A stretch of DNA of 52,633 nucleotides from Mycobacterium sp. 1465703.0 (lineage in GTDB: Bacteria > Actinomycetota > Actinomycetes > Mycobacteriales > Mycobacteriaceae): positions 1 through 52,633 of the forward strand of contig NZ_LZKU01000051.1 of assembly GCF_001672975.1 (NCBI RefSeq). Direction: 5' to 3'. Below the pieces are notes generated by a model. That model worked only from the letters and a program-made list of their open reading frames with translations, ran no database searches and was not told where the DNA came from. The translations under genes and the position numbers were made by a program. This document shows, in pieces, positions 8,325-15,886 of this stretch (position 1 is its first letter; every line of letters starts with the position of its first letter).

Positions 8325-9395
8325 TCACAGGCGCGGCTTGGCGATGCCGACCAGATAGGCCGCCCCGGCGAAGGTCAGGTAGACCCGATGCGGCCCGACC
8401 GCCATGCCCGAGAGATGGGCGGCTTGTGCGGCGGGCGGCAGCCCTGACCGGTAGTCGATGGTGCGGAGCACGGGAATGCGCCGGTCCGGAAAGCCGGTGA
8501 AACTCGCCGTTTCGAGCGTCACCAGTTCGCGGTCGGTGGCGGCGTAGATCCTGGTGTCGTCGGTACCGAGTTCGCGGATCGGCGACGGTAAGCGCGCGCT
8601 GGCCAGCTCCTCCAATCCGTGTCCGCCCCGGCGCGAGTCGATGGCGTGCAGCGTGCTGTCGTGGTGGCCGGCGACGTAGCTGCGGGTCACCGCGGTGCCG
8701 TCACCTGCCGAGACCGCCACGTCGATGTTCAACGAGCCGCGTTGCGGCGGGGGCGACGACGTTCCCTGAAAGTGGTGGATACCGGACGGTCCGTACAGGT
8801 GGTAGTCGAGCTCGCGGCCGCGGTTCGCGCCGTCGATGCTGTCCGCGCTCGCACCGCTGATCGCGGTGGGCAGCTTGCGGTAGCCGTACTGATCCACCGG
8901 TGTCACCGCCGTTCCGTCCGCCGACAGCGCAAGCAGCATCCGCAATCCCGAATCTTCGGACAGGCAGGCCGGGGCCGGCCCGGCGTCGAAATCGTCGACC
9001 TGACGCAGACTTTGCAGGTCGACCACGGCCACCCTGTCGCGGGTGGGCTGTGGGACGAACACCATTCGCTCGTCTTTTCGGCTGATCTGCAGATTGCGCC
9101 CAGACGCCATGGGTGCGGAGAACCGCGTCTGGGCATCTTTGGCGTGATCGGCGGCGGTGACTTCGGCCAACCGGTGATCGTCGGTCAGCGCGACCAGGGT
9201 GTGCGTGCGATACGACCACACCGGCTGGTGCAACGGGGCGCCGGCCTGCCAAATCTCGACACCGGGTGCGCTTTCCAACGACGCCGCGGGCCGCGCACAA
9301 GCTGCGGTCATCGCGGCGAGCGCAATCGCACCGACCACGCCGCAGCGCAACACCCGGATGCGCTGGCCCGCGCCCAGACCTTTTCCGGCGCTCAT
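8325..9395 (-). CDS. Putative lipoprotein, beta-propeller-like, function unknown
   Basis: The 356-residue protein begins with a basic segment and a hydrophobic stretch ending in LAAMTAAC (about residues 26-33), a plausible though imperfect lipobox for lipid attachment. The rest has repeated short segments of the type VALTDDHRLAEV, VFVPQPTRDRVAVVDL and RIYAATDRELVTLE, suggesting a WD40/YncE-like propeller outside the membrane. The end (GMAVGPHRVYLTFAGAAYLVG) reads as a final blade. I do not recognise a specific family. It lies upstream of, and in the same direction as, the PknH-like sensor gene, so the two may work together at the cell surface. Confidence 0.7.
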   Translation of the reverse strand: MSAGKGLGAGQRIRVLRCGVVGAIALAAMTAACARPAASLESAPGVEIWQAGAPLHQPVWSYRTHTLVALTDDHRLAEVTAADHAKDAQTRFSAPMASGRNLQISRKDERMVFVPQPTRDRVAVVDLQSLRQVDDFDAGPAPACLSEDSGLRMLLALSADGTAVTPVDQYGYRKLPTAISGASADSIDGANRGRELDYHLYGPSGIHHFQGTSSPPPQRGSLNIDVAVSAGDGTAVTRSYVAGHHDSTLHAIDSRRGGHGLEELASARLPSPIRELGTDDTRIYAATDRELVTLETASFTGFPDRRIPVLRTIDYRSGLPPAAQAAHLSGMAVGPHRVYLTFAGAAYLVGIAKPRL

Positions 9396-9456
9396 CGACC
9401 GCCGCTCCCTTCACCGTTTGTCCAGGACATACCCGGCTCGGATAGCGCCACACCCG

Positions 9457-9482
9457 GTTTGACGGTCGGATTCGTCGGGTAG
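9457..9482 (+). promoter_or_regulatory. SigF-like promoter of the hemerythrin gene
   Basis: GTTT at 9457-9460 (in a GGTTT context), a 16-nt spacer, then GGGTAG at 9477-9482. This is very close to the mycobacterial SigF consensus GGTTT-N15-17-GGGTAT. It lies about 58 bp upstream of the GTG start at 9541. Confidence 0.75.
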
Positions 9483-9540
9483 CCGAATCGGGAGCGCGCA
9501 CAGCCCTGCGCCTCGAACCAAAGTAGATGGGAGGGACACT

Positions 9541-10101
9541 GTGGCACCGACCGCCATCAAGTCACCCACCGACGTGGTCGACTTTCTCGTCAGTCAACAT
9601 GAGCAGATCAAGACAATGTTCGACGAAACCCTGGCGGCGTCCGGAAAGGCCCGCGAGAAGGCCTTTGTCGAGCTTCGGCGACTGCTCGCGGTGCACGAAA
9701 CCGCCGAGGAAGAAATCGTTCACCCGCGCGCCAAACGCAAGATTTCCAACGGCGCCACCGTGGTTGACGAGCGTCTTCACGAAGAACACGAGGCCAAGAC
9801 CGCTCTGCAGAAGCTGGAGAAGCTAGACGTCGACAGCGAGGCGTTCACTCGCGAATTGACGAAGTTGCGCGACGCGGTCGTTGACCACGCCGAGCACGAG
9901 GAGCGCGACGAATTCGCCAAGCTTGGCGAGGAATTGAGCGGCGAAGAGCTGGAACGGATGGGCCGCGCCGCCAAACTCGCCGAAGCGATCGCTCCCACCC
10001 GTCCGCATGCCGGAGTGGAGTCCCAGGTGGCCAACCTGGCAGCGGGACCGTTTGCGGCAATGCTCGACCGGGCCCGCGACGCCATTACCGGCAAGGGCTG
10101 A
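9541..10101 (+). CDS. Hemerythrin HHE domain-containing protein
   Basis: The 186-residue protein has the four-helix hemerythrin pattern with the expected iron ligands: His in SQHEQIKTMFDE, His-Glu in VHETAEEEIVHP, two His in HEEHEAKTALQ and His in DHAEHEERDEF (all within residues 15-120). Such proteins bind a non-haem di-iron centre that can react with O2, NO or peroxide; mycobacterial members have been linked to NO and oxidative stress. A helical C-terminal extension (about 130-186) is additional. The start is GTG 9541 after a GGGAGGGA ribosome site. A SigF-like promoter lies upstream. Confidence 0.92.
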   Translation: MAPTAIKSPTDVVDFLVSQHEQIKTMFDETLAASGKAREKAFVELRRLLAVHETAEEEIVHPRAKRKISNGATVVDERLHEEHEAKTALQKLEKLDVDSEAFTRELTKLRDAVVDHAEHEERDEFAKLGEELSGEELERMGRAAKLAEAIAPTRPHAGVESQVANLAAGPFAAMLDRARDAITGKG

Positions 10102-10120
10102 CCAAGCCACCCCCGGCGTG

Positions 10121-10151
10121 GTACCCCCGCTCGGTGGGGGAGCGGGGGTAC
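10121..10151. terminator. Perfect 12-bp hairpin between hemerythrin and udgX genes
   Basis: GTACCCCCGCTC (10121-10132) and GAGCGGGGGTAC (10140-10151) form a perfect 12-bp stem with a 7-base loop. There is no T-run after it, so it is either a mycobacterial-type U-less terminator for the hemerythrin mRNA or an mRNA structure in front of udgX. Confidence 0.6.
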
Positions 10152-10174
10152 TCACGCCCCTCTTCACGAAAGTC

Positions 10175-10843
10175 ATGGTCGCTGCAGCGAAAGCCCCTGG
10201 TGCCGACCGCTACCTCCCCGAGGAGCGGGGCCTGGACGCGCTGCGCGATGCGGCCGAAACCTGCCATGGCTGTTCGCTTTTCGAGGACGCCACCCAAACC
10301 GTCTTCGGAAATGGGCATGCCAATGCGCCGATCATGCTGGTGGGTGAGCAGCCGGGCGACCAGGAGGATCGCGCCGGCGAGCCGTTCGTCGGCCCGGCCG
10401 GGAGGCTGCTCGACCGCGCACTGGAGGATGCCGGCATCGACCCGGCGCTGATCTATGAGACCAACGCGGTCAAGCATTTCAAGTTCACCCGCAAGGGCGG
10501 CAAGCGACGCATCCACCAAAAACCCGGGCGTACCGAGGTTGTCGCTTGCCGCCCCTGGCTGATCGCCGAGATCGAGGCGGTGCAGCCCCAAGTCATCGTG
10601 TGCCTGGGCGCTACCGCCGCACAATCGTTGCTGGGGGCAGATTTTCGGGTTTCCGCTCAACGCGGCCAGCCGGTGCGCCTGCCCTCGTCCGTCGACATTC
10701 GCCTGACCACCGAGCCGACGGTGGTGGCCACAGTTCATCCCTCGTCGGTGTTGCGCGACCGCAGCGACAGGCACGACGAGGTCTACAAGTCGTTCGTCGA
10801 CGACCTGCGCAGTGCGCGGGCAGAGCTCACCGACGAGGGCTGA
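10175..10843 (+). CDS. udgX: UdgX-type uracil-DNA glycosylase/cross-linking protein
   Basis: The 222-residue protein is a family-4-like uracil-DNA glycosylase. Motif A is GEQPGDQED (about residue 50), motif B is HPSSVLRDR near residue 190, and the UdgX-specific insertion KRRIH is visible near residue 108. In UdgX the His of KRRIH forms a covalent bond to the deoxyribose of excised uracil, so the enzyme stays cross-linked to DNA. Cysteines consistent with a 4Fe-4S cluster are CHGC near the N-terminus and single Cys residues in VVACRPWL and VIVCLGAT. The start is ATG 10175 (MVAAAKAPGADRY); longer frames overlap the hemerythrin gene. The gene probably protects the genome against uracil. Confidence 0.95.
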   Translation: MVAAAKAPGADRYLPEERGLDALRDAAETCHGCSLFEDATQTVFGNGHANAPIMLVGEQPGDQEDRAGEPFVGPAGRLLDRALEDAGIDPALIYETNAVKHFKFTRKGGKRRIHQKPGRTEVVACRPWLIAEIEAVQPQVIVCLGATAAQSLLGADFRVSAQRGQPVRLPSSVDIRLTTEPTVVATVHPSSVLRDRSDRHDEVYKSFVDDLRSARAELTDEG

Positions 10844-10856
10844 ATCGACTTGCCGG

Positions 10857-12650
10857 TCAACTCTTTTTGTGCGGCAAGAACTCCTGCGCCTTGGCCTTCA
10901 GGCCGACTTTGACGAACCCCACGCGATCCTCGTCGCCGGAGAGCACAGCCGTCGTCGCCGACTTGAACTGCTCCCATGTCGCGTGTGGCGGGATGGGCGG
11001 CATGTCGGGGTCGGTGTAGACGTCCAGCACGGTGGGCCGGTCCGCCGACAGCGCTTGGCGCCACGCGTCCGACAGTTCCTCCGGGTCCTTGATAGCCATG
11101 GCGTTGAGCCCCAGACTGGCCGCGAACGAAGCGAAGTCGATGTCCGGAAGATTTTGAGACTCCGTAAATTTCGGCGAGCCGGCCATGGCGCGCATTTCCC
11201 AGGTGACCTGGTTGAGGTCGTTGTTGTGCAGGATTGCGACGATCAGGCGCGGGTCTTTCCACTCCTGCCAGTACCGCTTGATGGTGATCAACTCGGCCAT
11301 GCCGTTCATCTGCATGGCACCGTCTCCGCTGAACACGATGACGGGCCGGTCCGGCTGACCGAACTTGGCGCCGATGCCGTAGGGCACCCCGGGACCCATC
11401 GTCGCCAGGGTTCCCGACAACGAGCCCCGCATGTTGCCGCGGAAGCGCAGGTTACGCGCATACCAGTTTGCCGATGAGCCGGAATCGGCTGTGACAATGG
11501 CATTGTCGGGCAGTTGCGGGGAAAGCTCGGAGAACAGCCGCAGGGGGTTGATCGGGTTGGCACTCACCATCGCTTCCTTGTCCATGGTCTCCCACCAGCG
11601 CGCCACATTCTTCTCGATGCCCTCGCGCCAGGAACGGTCTTCCTTGCGGCGCAGGTGCGGGATCAGCGCGCGTAGCGCGGTCTTCGCATCGGCGACCAAG
11701 TTGACCTCGTAGGGGTAGCGCATTCCGATCATTCGGCCGTCGACGTCGATCTGCACCGCCCGGGCTTGACCGAATTCGGGGAGGAACTGTGTGTAGGGGA
11801 AGCTGGAGCCGACCGTCAGCAGTGTGTCGCAGTCGCGCATCAGCTCGTAGCTGGGCCGGGTGCCCAGCAGCCCGATCGAGCCTGTGACCCAAGGCAATTC
11901 GTCGGACAGAACGTCTTTGCCCAACAGCGCCTTGGCTACTCCCGCACCGAGCAGGTCGGCGACTTCGGCCAGTTCGTCCTGGGCGCCGCGCGCACCGGTG
12001 CCCGCCAGGATGGCGACCTTCTTGCCGGCGTTGACGACGTCGGCCGCGCGAGCGATGGCCGCATCGTCCGGGGCGATGTCGGGGTACTCGATGCCCAGGC
12101 TGGAGGGCACCATCTTGAACGCATGCTCGGGCGGCGAGTATGGCAACTCCTGAACGTCGCTGGGAATGATCAACGCCGTCGGGGCCCGCTGGGTCATCGC
12201 GATCCGGATCGCGCGGTCCAGCACGTTGGGCAATTGTTCTGGGACGGTGACCATTTGGACGTAGTCACTGGCGACGTCTTTGAAGAGGGTGAGCAGGTCG
12301 ACCTCTTGCTGGTAGTTCCCCCCCATGGCGCTGCGGTTGGTCTGACCGACGATGGCCACCACCGGGACGTGGTCGAGCTTGGCGTCGTAGAGGCCGTTGA
12401 GCAGGTGGATCGCCCCCGGTCCGGATGTTGCCGCGCAGACCCCGATCCTGCCGGTGAATTTGGCGTAGCCGACCGCTTCGAAGGCGCTCATCTCCTCGTG
12501 GCGCGACTGGATGAACTTGGGCTTGTTGTCCGCCCGGCCCCACGCGGCCAGCAATCCGTTGATGCCGTCACCGGGATAGCCGAATACATGTTCAACGCCC
12601 CACGCCCGCAAGCGCTCTAGCAGATAGTCGGAAACCTCTTTTTTGGACAT
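10857..12650 (-). CDS. Thiamine pyrophosphate-requiring enzyme (pyruvate oxidase/acetolactate synthase-like)
   Basis: The 597-residue protein has the three domains of the TPP/POX family. The N-terminal Pyr domain has the catalytic Glu region RHEEMSAFEAVGYAKFTG near residue 50 and GVCAATSGPGAIHLLNG. A central Rossmann-like domain covers about 190-330. The C-terminal PP domain has the TPP-Mg motif SGDGAMQMN...HNNDLNQV at about 440-475. PoxB-type enzymes decarboxylate pyruvate to acetate and reduce quinone; acetolactate synthases share the architecture. No membrane-binding C-terminal peptide is obvious, and no acetolactate small subunit is adjacent. It starts at ATG 12650 with a GAGGGA ribosome site. 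The exact reaction is uncertain. Confidence 0.88.
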   Translation of the reverse strand: MSKKEVSDYLLERLRAWGVEHVFGYPGDGINGLLAAWGRADNKPKFIQSRHEEMSAFEAVGYAKFTGRIGVCAATSGPGAIHLLNGLYDAKLDHVPVVAIVGQTNRSAMGGNYQQEVDLLTLFKDVASDYVQMVTVPEQLPNVLDRAIRIAMTQRAPTALIIPSDVQELPYSPPEHAFKMVPSSLGIEYPDIAPDDAAIARAADVVNAGKKVAILAGTGARGAQDELAEVADLLGAGVAKALLGKDVLSDELPWVTGSIGLLGTRPSYELMRDCDTLLTVGSSFPYTQFLPEFGQARAVQIDVDGRMIGMRYPYEVNLVADAKTALRALIPHLRRKEDRSWREGIEKNVARWWETMDKEAMVSANPINPLRLFSELSPQLPDNAIVTADSGSSANWYARNLRFRGNMRGSLSGTLATMGPGVPYGIGAKFGQPDRPVIVFSGDGAMQMNGMAELITIKRYWQEWKDPRLIVAILHNNDLNQVTWEMRAMAGSPKFTESQNLPDIDFASFAASLGLNAMAIKDPEELSDAWRQALSADRPTVLDVYTDPDMPPIPPHATWEQFKSATTAVLSGDEDRVGFVKVGLKAKAQEFLPHKKS

Positions 12651-12882
12651 TGTTTCCCTCCTCGGCGGACGGTACGGAGTGCTGGCGGGTGGGCGTGTGT
12701 GGCTATTGTTTGAACCACCTGCATGGCGCCGCTGACTCGCGGGCCGACCGATCCCAGCCCCCGCTGGCAGGCACGGCTGGTGCAGGCTGCCGTCGCGCAG
12801 GCGGCTTGGGCACTTCCCACACGAGCCGTATTACCCGGAATCGCCTGCGTTATTCGCTGAAACGGGGGTGGTCAGCCGACTC
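12651..12882. other. Intergenic region upstream of the TPP enzyme
   Basis: The gene-free stretch between the TPP enzyme start and the membrane-protein remnant holds the ribosome site GAGGGAAACA of the TPP enzyme. I found no convincing SigF-type promoter in it. The rest is unremarkable GC-rich DNA. Confidence 0.4.
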
Positions 12883-12960
12883 TCAGCCAGTTTTCAGTTG
12901 ACGGTTGTGTAACCAGAGCAGCAGTGGCGCCCAGATTGCGGTCAGCAGCATCAAAACCCA
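12883..12960 (-). pseudogene. C-terminal stub of a membrane protein gene
   Basis: Immediately after the broken ugd stop, a shifted frame encodes 25 residues, WVLMLLTAIWAPLLLWLHNR plus QLKTG, and then a stop. This is a hydrophobic helix followed by a basic tail, as at the C-terminus of a polytopic membrane protein such as a processive glycosyltransferase. No upstream part is present. I infer that a gene once downstream of ugd was almost entirely deleted. The segment is short, so chance cannot be excluded. Confidence 0.4.
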
Positions 12961-13765
12961 TGCGGCACACCGTTTCCCAAATAGGTGAGGCCGGCTTCGC
13001 GCACCATGGCCGGGTCGAGTGAATTTCGCGTGTCGAGCACGATGGCCAGCGGCGCGTCCTTCGCGATGAGGTCCCGATCGAGGTCACGGAACAGTGGCCA
13101 TTCGGTGAGCACAACGATCGCCTCGGCAGCCTTGGCGGCGCGGTAGGGATCATCGACCGCCGTCAACCGGTTTTGTTGCAGGACGGTGGGGTCGATGTTG
13201 GCCAATTGCGGGTCATACCCCATCACGTGGGCGCCGGCGGCCGCCAGTTCTTGGCACGCTGCCAGCGCGGCGAATCCCTGGTGTCGCTGGTGGCGGCCTT
13301 GAACGTCAGGCCCAAAGCGGTGATCCGGCCACCCGACAACGGCCGACCGATCGTTTGCCGCAAGGCGGTGACGATCCGTCGTGCCTGTCGGTTATTGGTG
13401 TGGCGGGCCGCTTCGACCTCGGCGAACTCGACCTTGTGATGGCATGCGGTGTGGACCAGCTCGGCGGTGTCCTTCGGCAGGCAGGAGCCACCCCAACCCG
13501 GGCCCGGGCGCAAGAACACCGGCCCGATGCGCCGGTCGGCGCCCATGCAGCGGGTGACGTCATCGATATCGGCGCCCACCCGCACGCACAGCGCCGCCAG
13601 TGAATTGGTGTAGGACAGTTTGACCGCCAGGAAGGCGTTGCTGGCGTACTTGGCAAGCTCGGCGCTCTCCGGGCTCATCCGCAGCACGCGGTGGGCGCAA
13701 GGTCCGTACGACTGCTGCACGAGTTGGGCCGCCAATTCATCGTTGGCCCCAATCACCCGCCGGTC
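12951..13765 (-). pseudogene. UDP-glucose 6-dehydrogenase gene, truncated and frameshifted
   Basis: The central and C-terminal domains of a nucleotide-sugar dehydrogenase are readable. YASNAFLAVKLSYTNSLAAL and the catalytic-Cys loop GPGWGGSCLPKDT come first, then GLTFKAATSDTRDSP. A single-base deletion near 13270 then shifts the frame, and the rest continues in another frame (ELAAAGAHVMGYDPQL, IVVLTEWPLFRDL, NGVPHGF) to the stop at 12951. The N-terminal NAD-binding domain (about 140 residues) is missing: homology starts at DRRVIGANDELAAQ, right where the UXS-like gene ends at 13737. The intact enzyme would make UDP-glucuronate, the substrate of the adjacent decarboxylase-like protein. This copy cannot be functional. 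Confidence 0.9.
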
Positions 13766-14750
13766 GGTCTGGAGTCGAGACGAGTTTTTCGTCCGGTTCT
13801 TCGGCTGTCGCGCGGAACCATGCCAGGGTGGTCTTCAACCCGGTCCGGTAATCCACCCGCGGTTCCCAGCCCAGTCGCTGCCGGGCGAGCGTGATGTCGG
13901 GGCAGCGGCGTTGCGGGTCGTCGGTGGCCGGCGGAGTGAACAGGATCGTCGACGTGCTGCCGGCCAGCTCCCGAATCAGTTCGGCCGCCGCCAGCACGGT
14001 AAGCTCGGCGGGACTACCGATGTTGACTGGTCCACTGAAATCGCTGTGCGCTAAGGCAATTAGCCCCGCGACCGTGTCGTCGACATAGCAAAGCGACCGC
14101 GTCTGCAGTCCGGTGCCCGAAACGGTCAATGGATCACCGTGCAGCGCCTGGAAGCAGAATGTCGGAACCATCCTGCCATCGTCGACGCGCATGCCCGGCC
14201 CATAAGTGTTGAAGATGCGGGCAATCCCGACATCGGCGCGGCCGACGCGGAGGTAGGCGAAGGTCAATGCTTCCGCATACCGCTTGGCTTCGTTGTATGC
14301 GCTACGTGTTCCAACCGGATTAACGTTGCCCCAGTAACTTTCGCGCTGGGGGTGCACCTCGGGATCACCGTACACCTCGCTGGTGGAAGCCAAAACGAAC
14401 CGGGCACCGGTGCGCTCCGCGATTTCCAGAGCCATCGCCGTTCCCGCGGAGCCGGTGCGCAGTGTTTCGATCGGCCGGCTCTGGTAGTCGATCGGGGAAG
14501 CCGCTGAGGCCAAATGGAATACCACGTCGAACGAGTTGCCGACCTGGTCGACCAAACCGGGATCACAAACATCGCGCTGTACGAACCGATAGCCAGGGTA
14601 CTGCGTGAAGCGCGCCGATGCGCCGGGTGGACTGCTGGACAGATCGTCTACGCAGACTACCTCGAGTCCGGCGTCGAGTAGCCGACCGCACAAATGCGCG
14701 CCCAGGAATCCTGCACCGCCGGTGACCAGGGCACTTGATAGCGAACGCAT
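13737..14750 (-). CDS. UDP-glucuronate decarboxylase-like NAD-dependent epimerase/dehydratase
   Basis: The 337-residue extended SDR has the NAD motif VTGGAGFLGAHLCGRLLDAG at the N-terminus, VFHLASAASP, STSEVYGDPEVHP and the catalytic Tyr-Lys in SAYNEAKRYAEAL (about residues 148-152). The RSLCYVDDTVAGL and FNTYGPGMR segments are typical of UDP-xylose synthases (UXS), which convert UDP-glucuronate to UDP-xylose; dTDP-glucose dehydratase is less likely. The ugd remnant begins at its stop codon, so its last residues (after about TTLAWF) may be altered by the deletion junction. With ugd dead, it needs UDP-glucuronate from elsewhere. Transcription probably starts only a few bases before the ATG, from a SigF-like promoter. 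Confidence 0.85.
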   Translation of the reverse strand: MRSLSSALVTGGAGFLGAHLCGRLLDAGLEVVCVDDLSSSPPGASARFTQYPGYRFVQRDVCDPGLVDQVGNSFDVVFHLASAASPIDYQSRPIETLRTGSAGTAMALEIAERTGARFVLASTSEVYGDPEVHPQRESYWGNVNPVGTRSAYNEAKRYAEALTFAYLRVGRADVGIARIFNTYGPGMRVDDGRMVPTFCFQALHGDPLTVSGTGLQTRSLCYVDDTVAGLIALAHSDFSGPVNIGSPAELTVLAAAELIRELAGSTSTILFTPPATDDPQRRCPDITLARQRLGWEPRVDYRTGLKTTLAWFRATAEEPDEKLVSTPDRPAGDWGQR

Positions 14751-14759
14751 CGGCCCATC

Positions 14760-14784
14760 GTACCCGCCGTTTTTAGGGCGAAAC
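14760..14784 (-). promoter_or_regulatory. SigF-like promoter of the UXS-like gene
   Basis: On the minus strand GTTT (14784-14781), a 15-nt spacer, then GGGTAC (14765-14760). The ATG at 14750 would be at or almost at the +1 site, giving a leaderless or near-leaderless mRNA. Confidence 0.75.
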
Positions 14785-14787
14785 TCC

Positions 14788-14811
14788 GTTCACTGTGCGG
14801 CTTCGGGGTAG
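14788..14811 (+). promoter_or_regulatory. SigF-like promoter facing the GT2 pseudogene
   Basis: GTTC at 14788-14791 and GGGTAG at 14806-14811 with a 14-nt spacer (15 if CGTT is taken). It points to the ATG at 14823 and is back to back with the UXS-like promoter, so the intact ancestral locus was probably divergently SigF-driven. Confidence 0.55.
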
Positions 14812-14822
14812 CCGGTTGGGTC

Positions 14823-15600
14823 ATGACGAGCACACCCCGACGTCATTCGTCATCGCCACCCGGGACCGGTCCCAGGAACTGTGTGCCACACTGGACCGCC
14901 TTCTTGACACGTTCCAGTATCCGATCATGTTGGTAGACAACGCATCACGCGACGATTCGGTAGCCGCCGCCAGTCGCGTGGCTTCCCGTTCCGCCGGCCG
15001 GGTGGCGGTCATTCCGCTGAACCGCAGTGCCGGCGCGGTGGCCCGCAACGTTGGTGTGGCGCGATCCAGCACCCCGTATATTGCGTTCTGCGATGACGAT
15101 TCGTGGAGGGCAGCGGAAGCTATCCAGCTGGCCGAGCAAACTTCGAGCAACACCCCACCGTGGCGCTTCTGGCCGCGCGCACGGTGCTATTGCCGCAGTA
15201 GCGTGACGACTCCTTCGTCGCCGAACTCGCGGACAGTCCGCTGGGACATGGCCCGGCCCTGCCCGGGCCGTCCATACGCGCCTTCCTGGCGTGCTCGGCG
15301 TTGGTGACCAAGTATGCGTTCGAGGGCGCCGGCGGGTTCGGTCCGACACTGCATTTCCGTGGCGAAGAGGGGCTGCTCGCATGCGATCTCGCGGCCAACG
15401 GATGGAACCTGTGTTTCTGCCCTGCGCTGGTGGCATACCACCAGCCCTCGTCGGTCCGGTCTCCAAGCCTGGCCGAGCGCGCGGGTACTGCGCAATGCGC
15501 TGCTCACCGCCTGCCTGCGCCGGCCCGCCGGTGCCGGCCGGCGACGAAGGACTGCGTCCAGGAGCCGTGCACGTGCCACACCAGGACGCGCTTTGCTCGA
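14823..15600 (+). pseudogene. Family 2 glycosyltransferase gene with several frameshifts and a stop
   Basis: GT2 hallmarks are readable in pieces: SFVIATRDRSQELCATLDRL, VDNASRDDSVAAA, GAVARNVGVARSSTPYIAFC and the metal-binding DDD. After AEAIQLAEQ the frame shifts (near 15137) and continues as EQHPTVALLAARTVLLPQ, followed by an in-frame TAG at 15199. It then reads AFLACSALVTKYAFEGAGGF, FRGEEGLLACDLAANGW and YHQPSSVRSPSLAE. A further shift near 15480 leads to RVLRNALLTACLRRPAG. The start also appears shifted: the ATG at 14823 is out of frame with SFVIATRD. The gene is certainly inactive; its right boundary is approximate. The ancestral enzyme would transfer a sugar, possibly UDP-xylose or UDP-glucuronate from the neighbouring pathway. 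Confidence 0.9.
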
Positions 15601-15886
15601 CCGGGACCCAACATGGCGGGACAAATACCCTGTAGGTGCTTCGTCAAACAGCGTGGTGACACCCTATTTCAGCTGCTGTATTGCTTTCCTGATGCTGCGG
15701 AAAGGCGTTTAGCATTGGCACGCAGTCGGTTTGGCGGAGAAGTCGGCGCTCCTTGTGGTGAGGACTCGGGTGGCCTTTGTGTCCACGAAGCGAACCATCG
15801 AAGTCATATGACGAACGGCGGTGGACGGACCGAGAACCGGTTTGCCTGGGCTCCATCACCGGCTCGGTGCGAGCTGGCCTGTTAGC
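15601..15886. other. Non-coding stretch after the GT2 pseudogene
   Basis: About 290 bases between the decayed glycosyltransferase and the end of the topoisomerase gene. Open frames exist on both strands, but none shows a domain or a credible start. It probably represents further degraded coding DNA. Confidence 0.45.

Noticed and set aside
7517..8500. 327-codon plus-strand frame opposite the PknH-like sensor gene
   Set aside because: Arg/Gly-rich composition, no domain, and the minus-strand gene has a strong ribosome site and clear domains.
11766..12620. 284-codon plus-strand frame opposite the TPP enzyme
   Set aside because: A shadow; the TPP and catalytic motifs are all on the minus strand.
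12651..12720. Possible SigF promoter for the TPP enzyme
   Set aside because: A GTAC element is present, but no GTTT lies at suitable distance on the minus strand.
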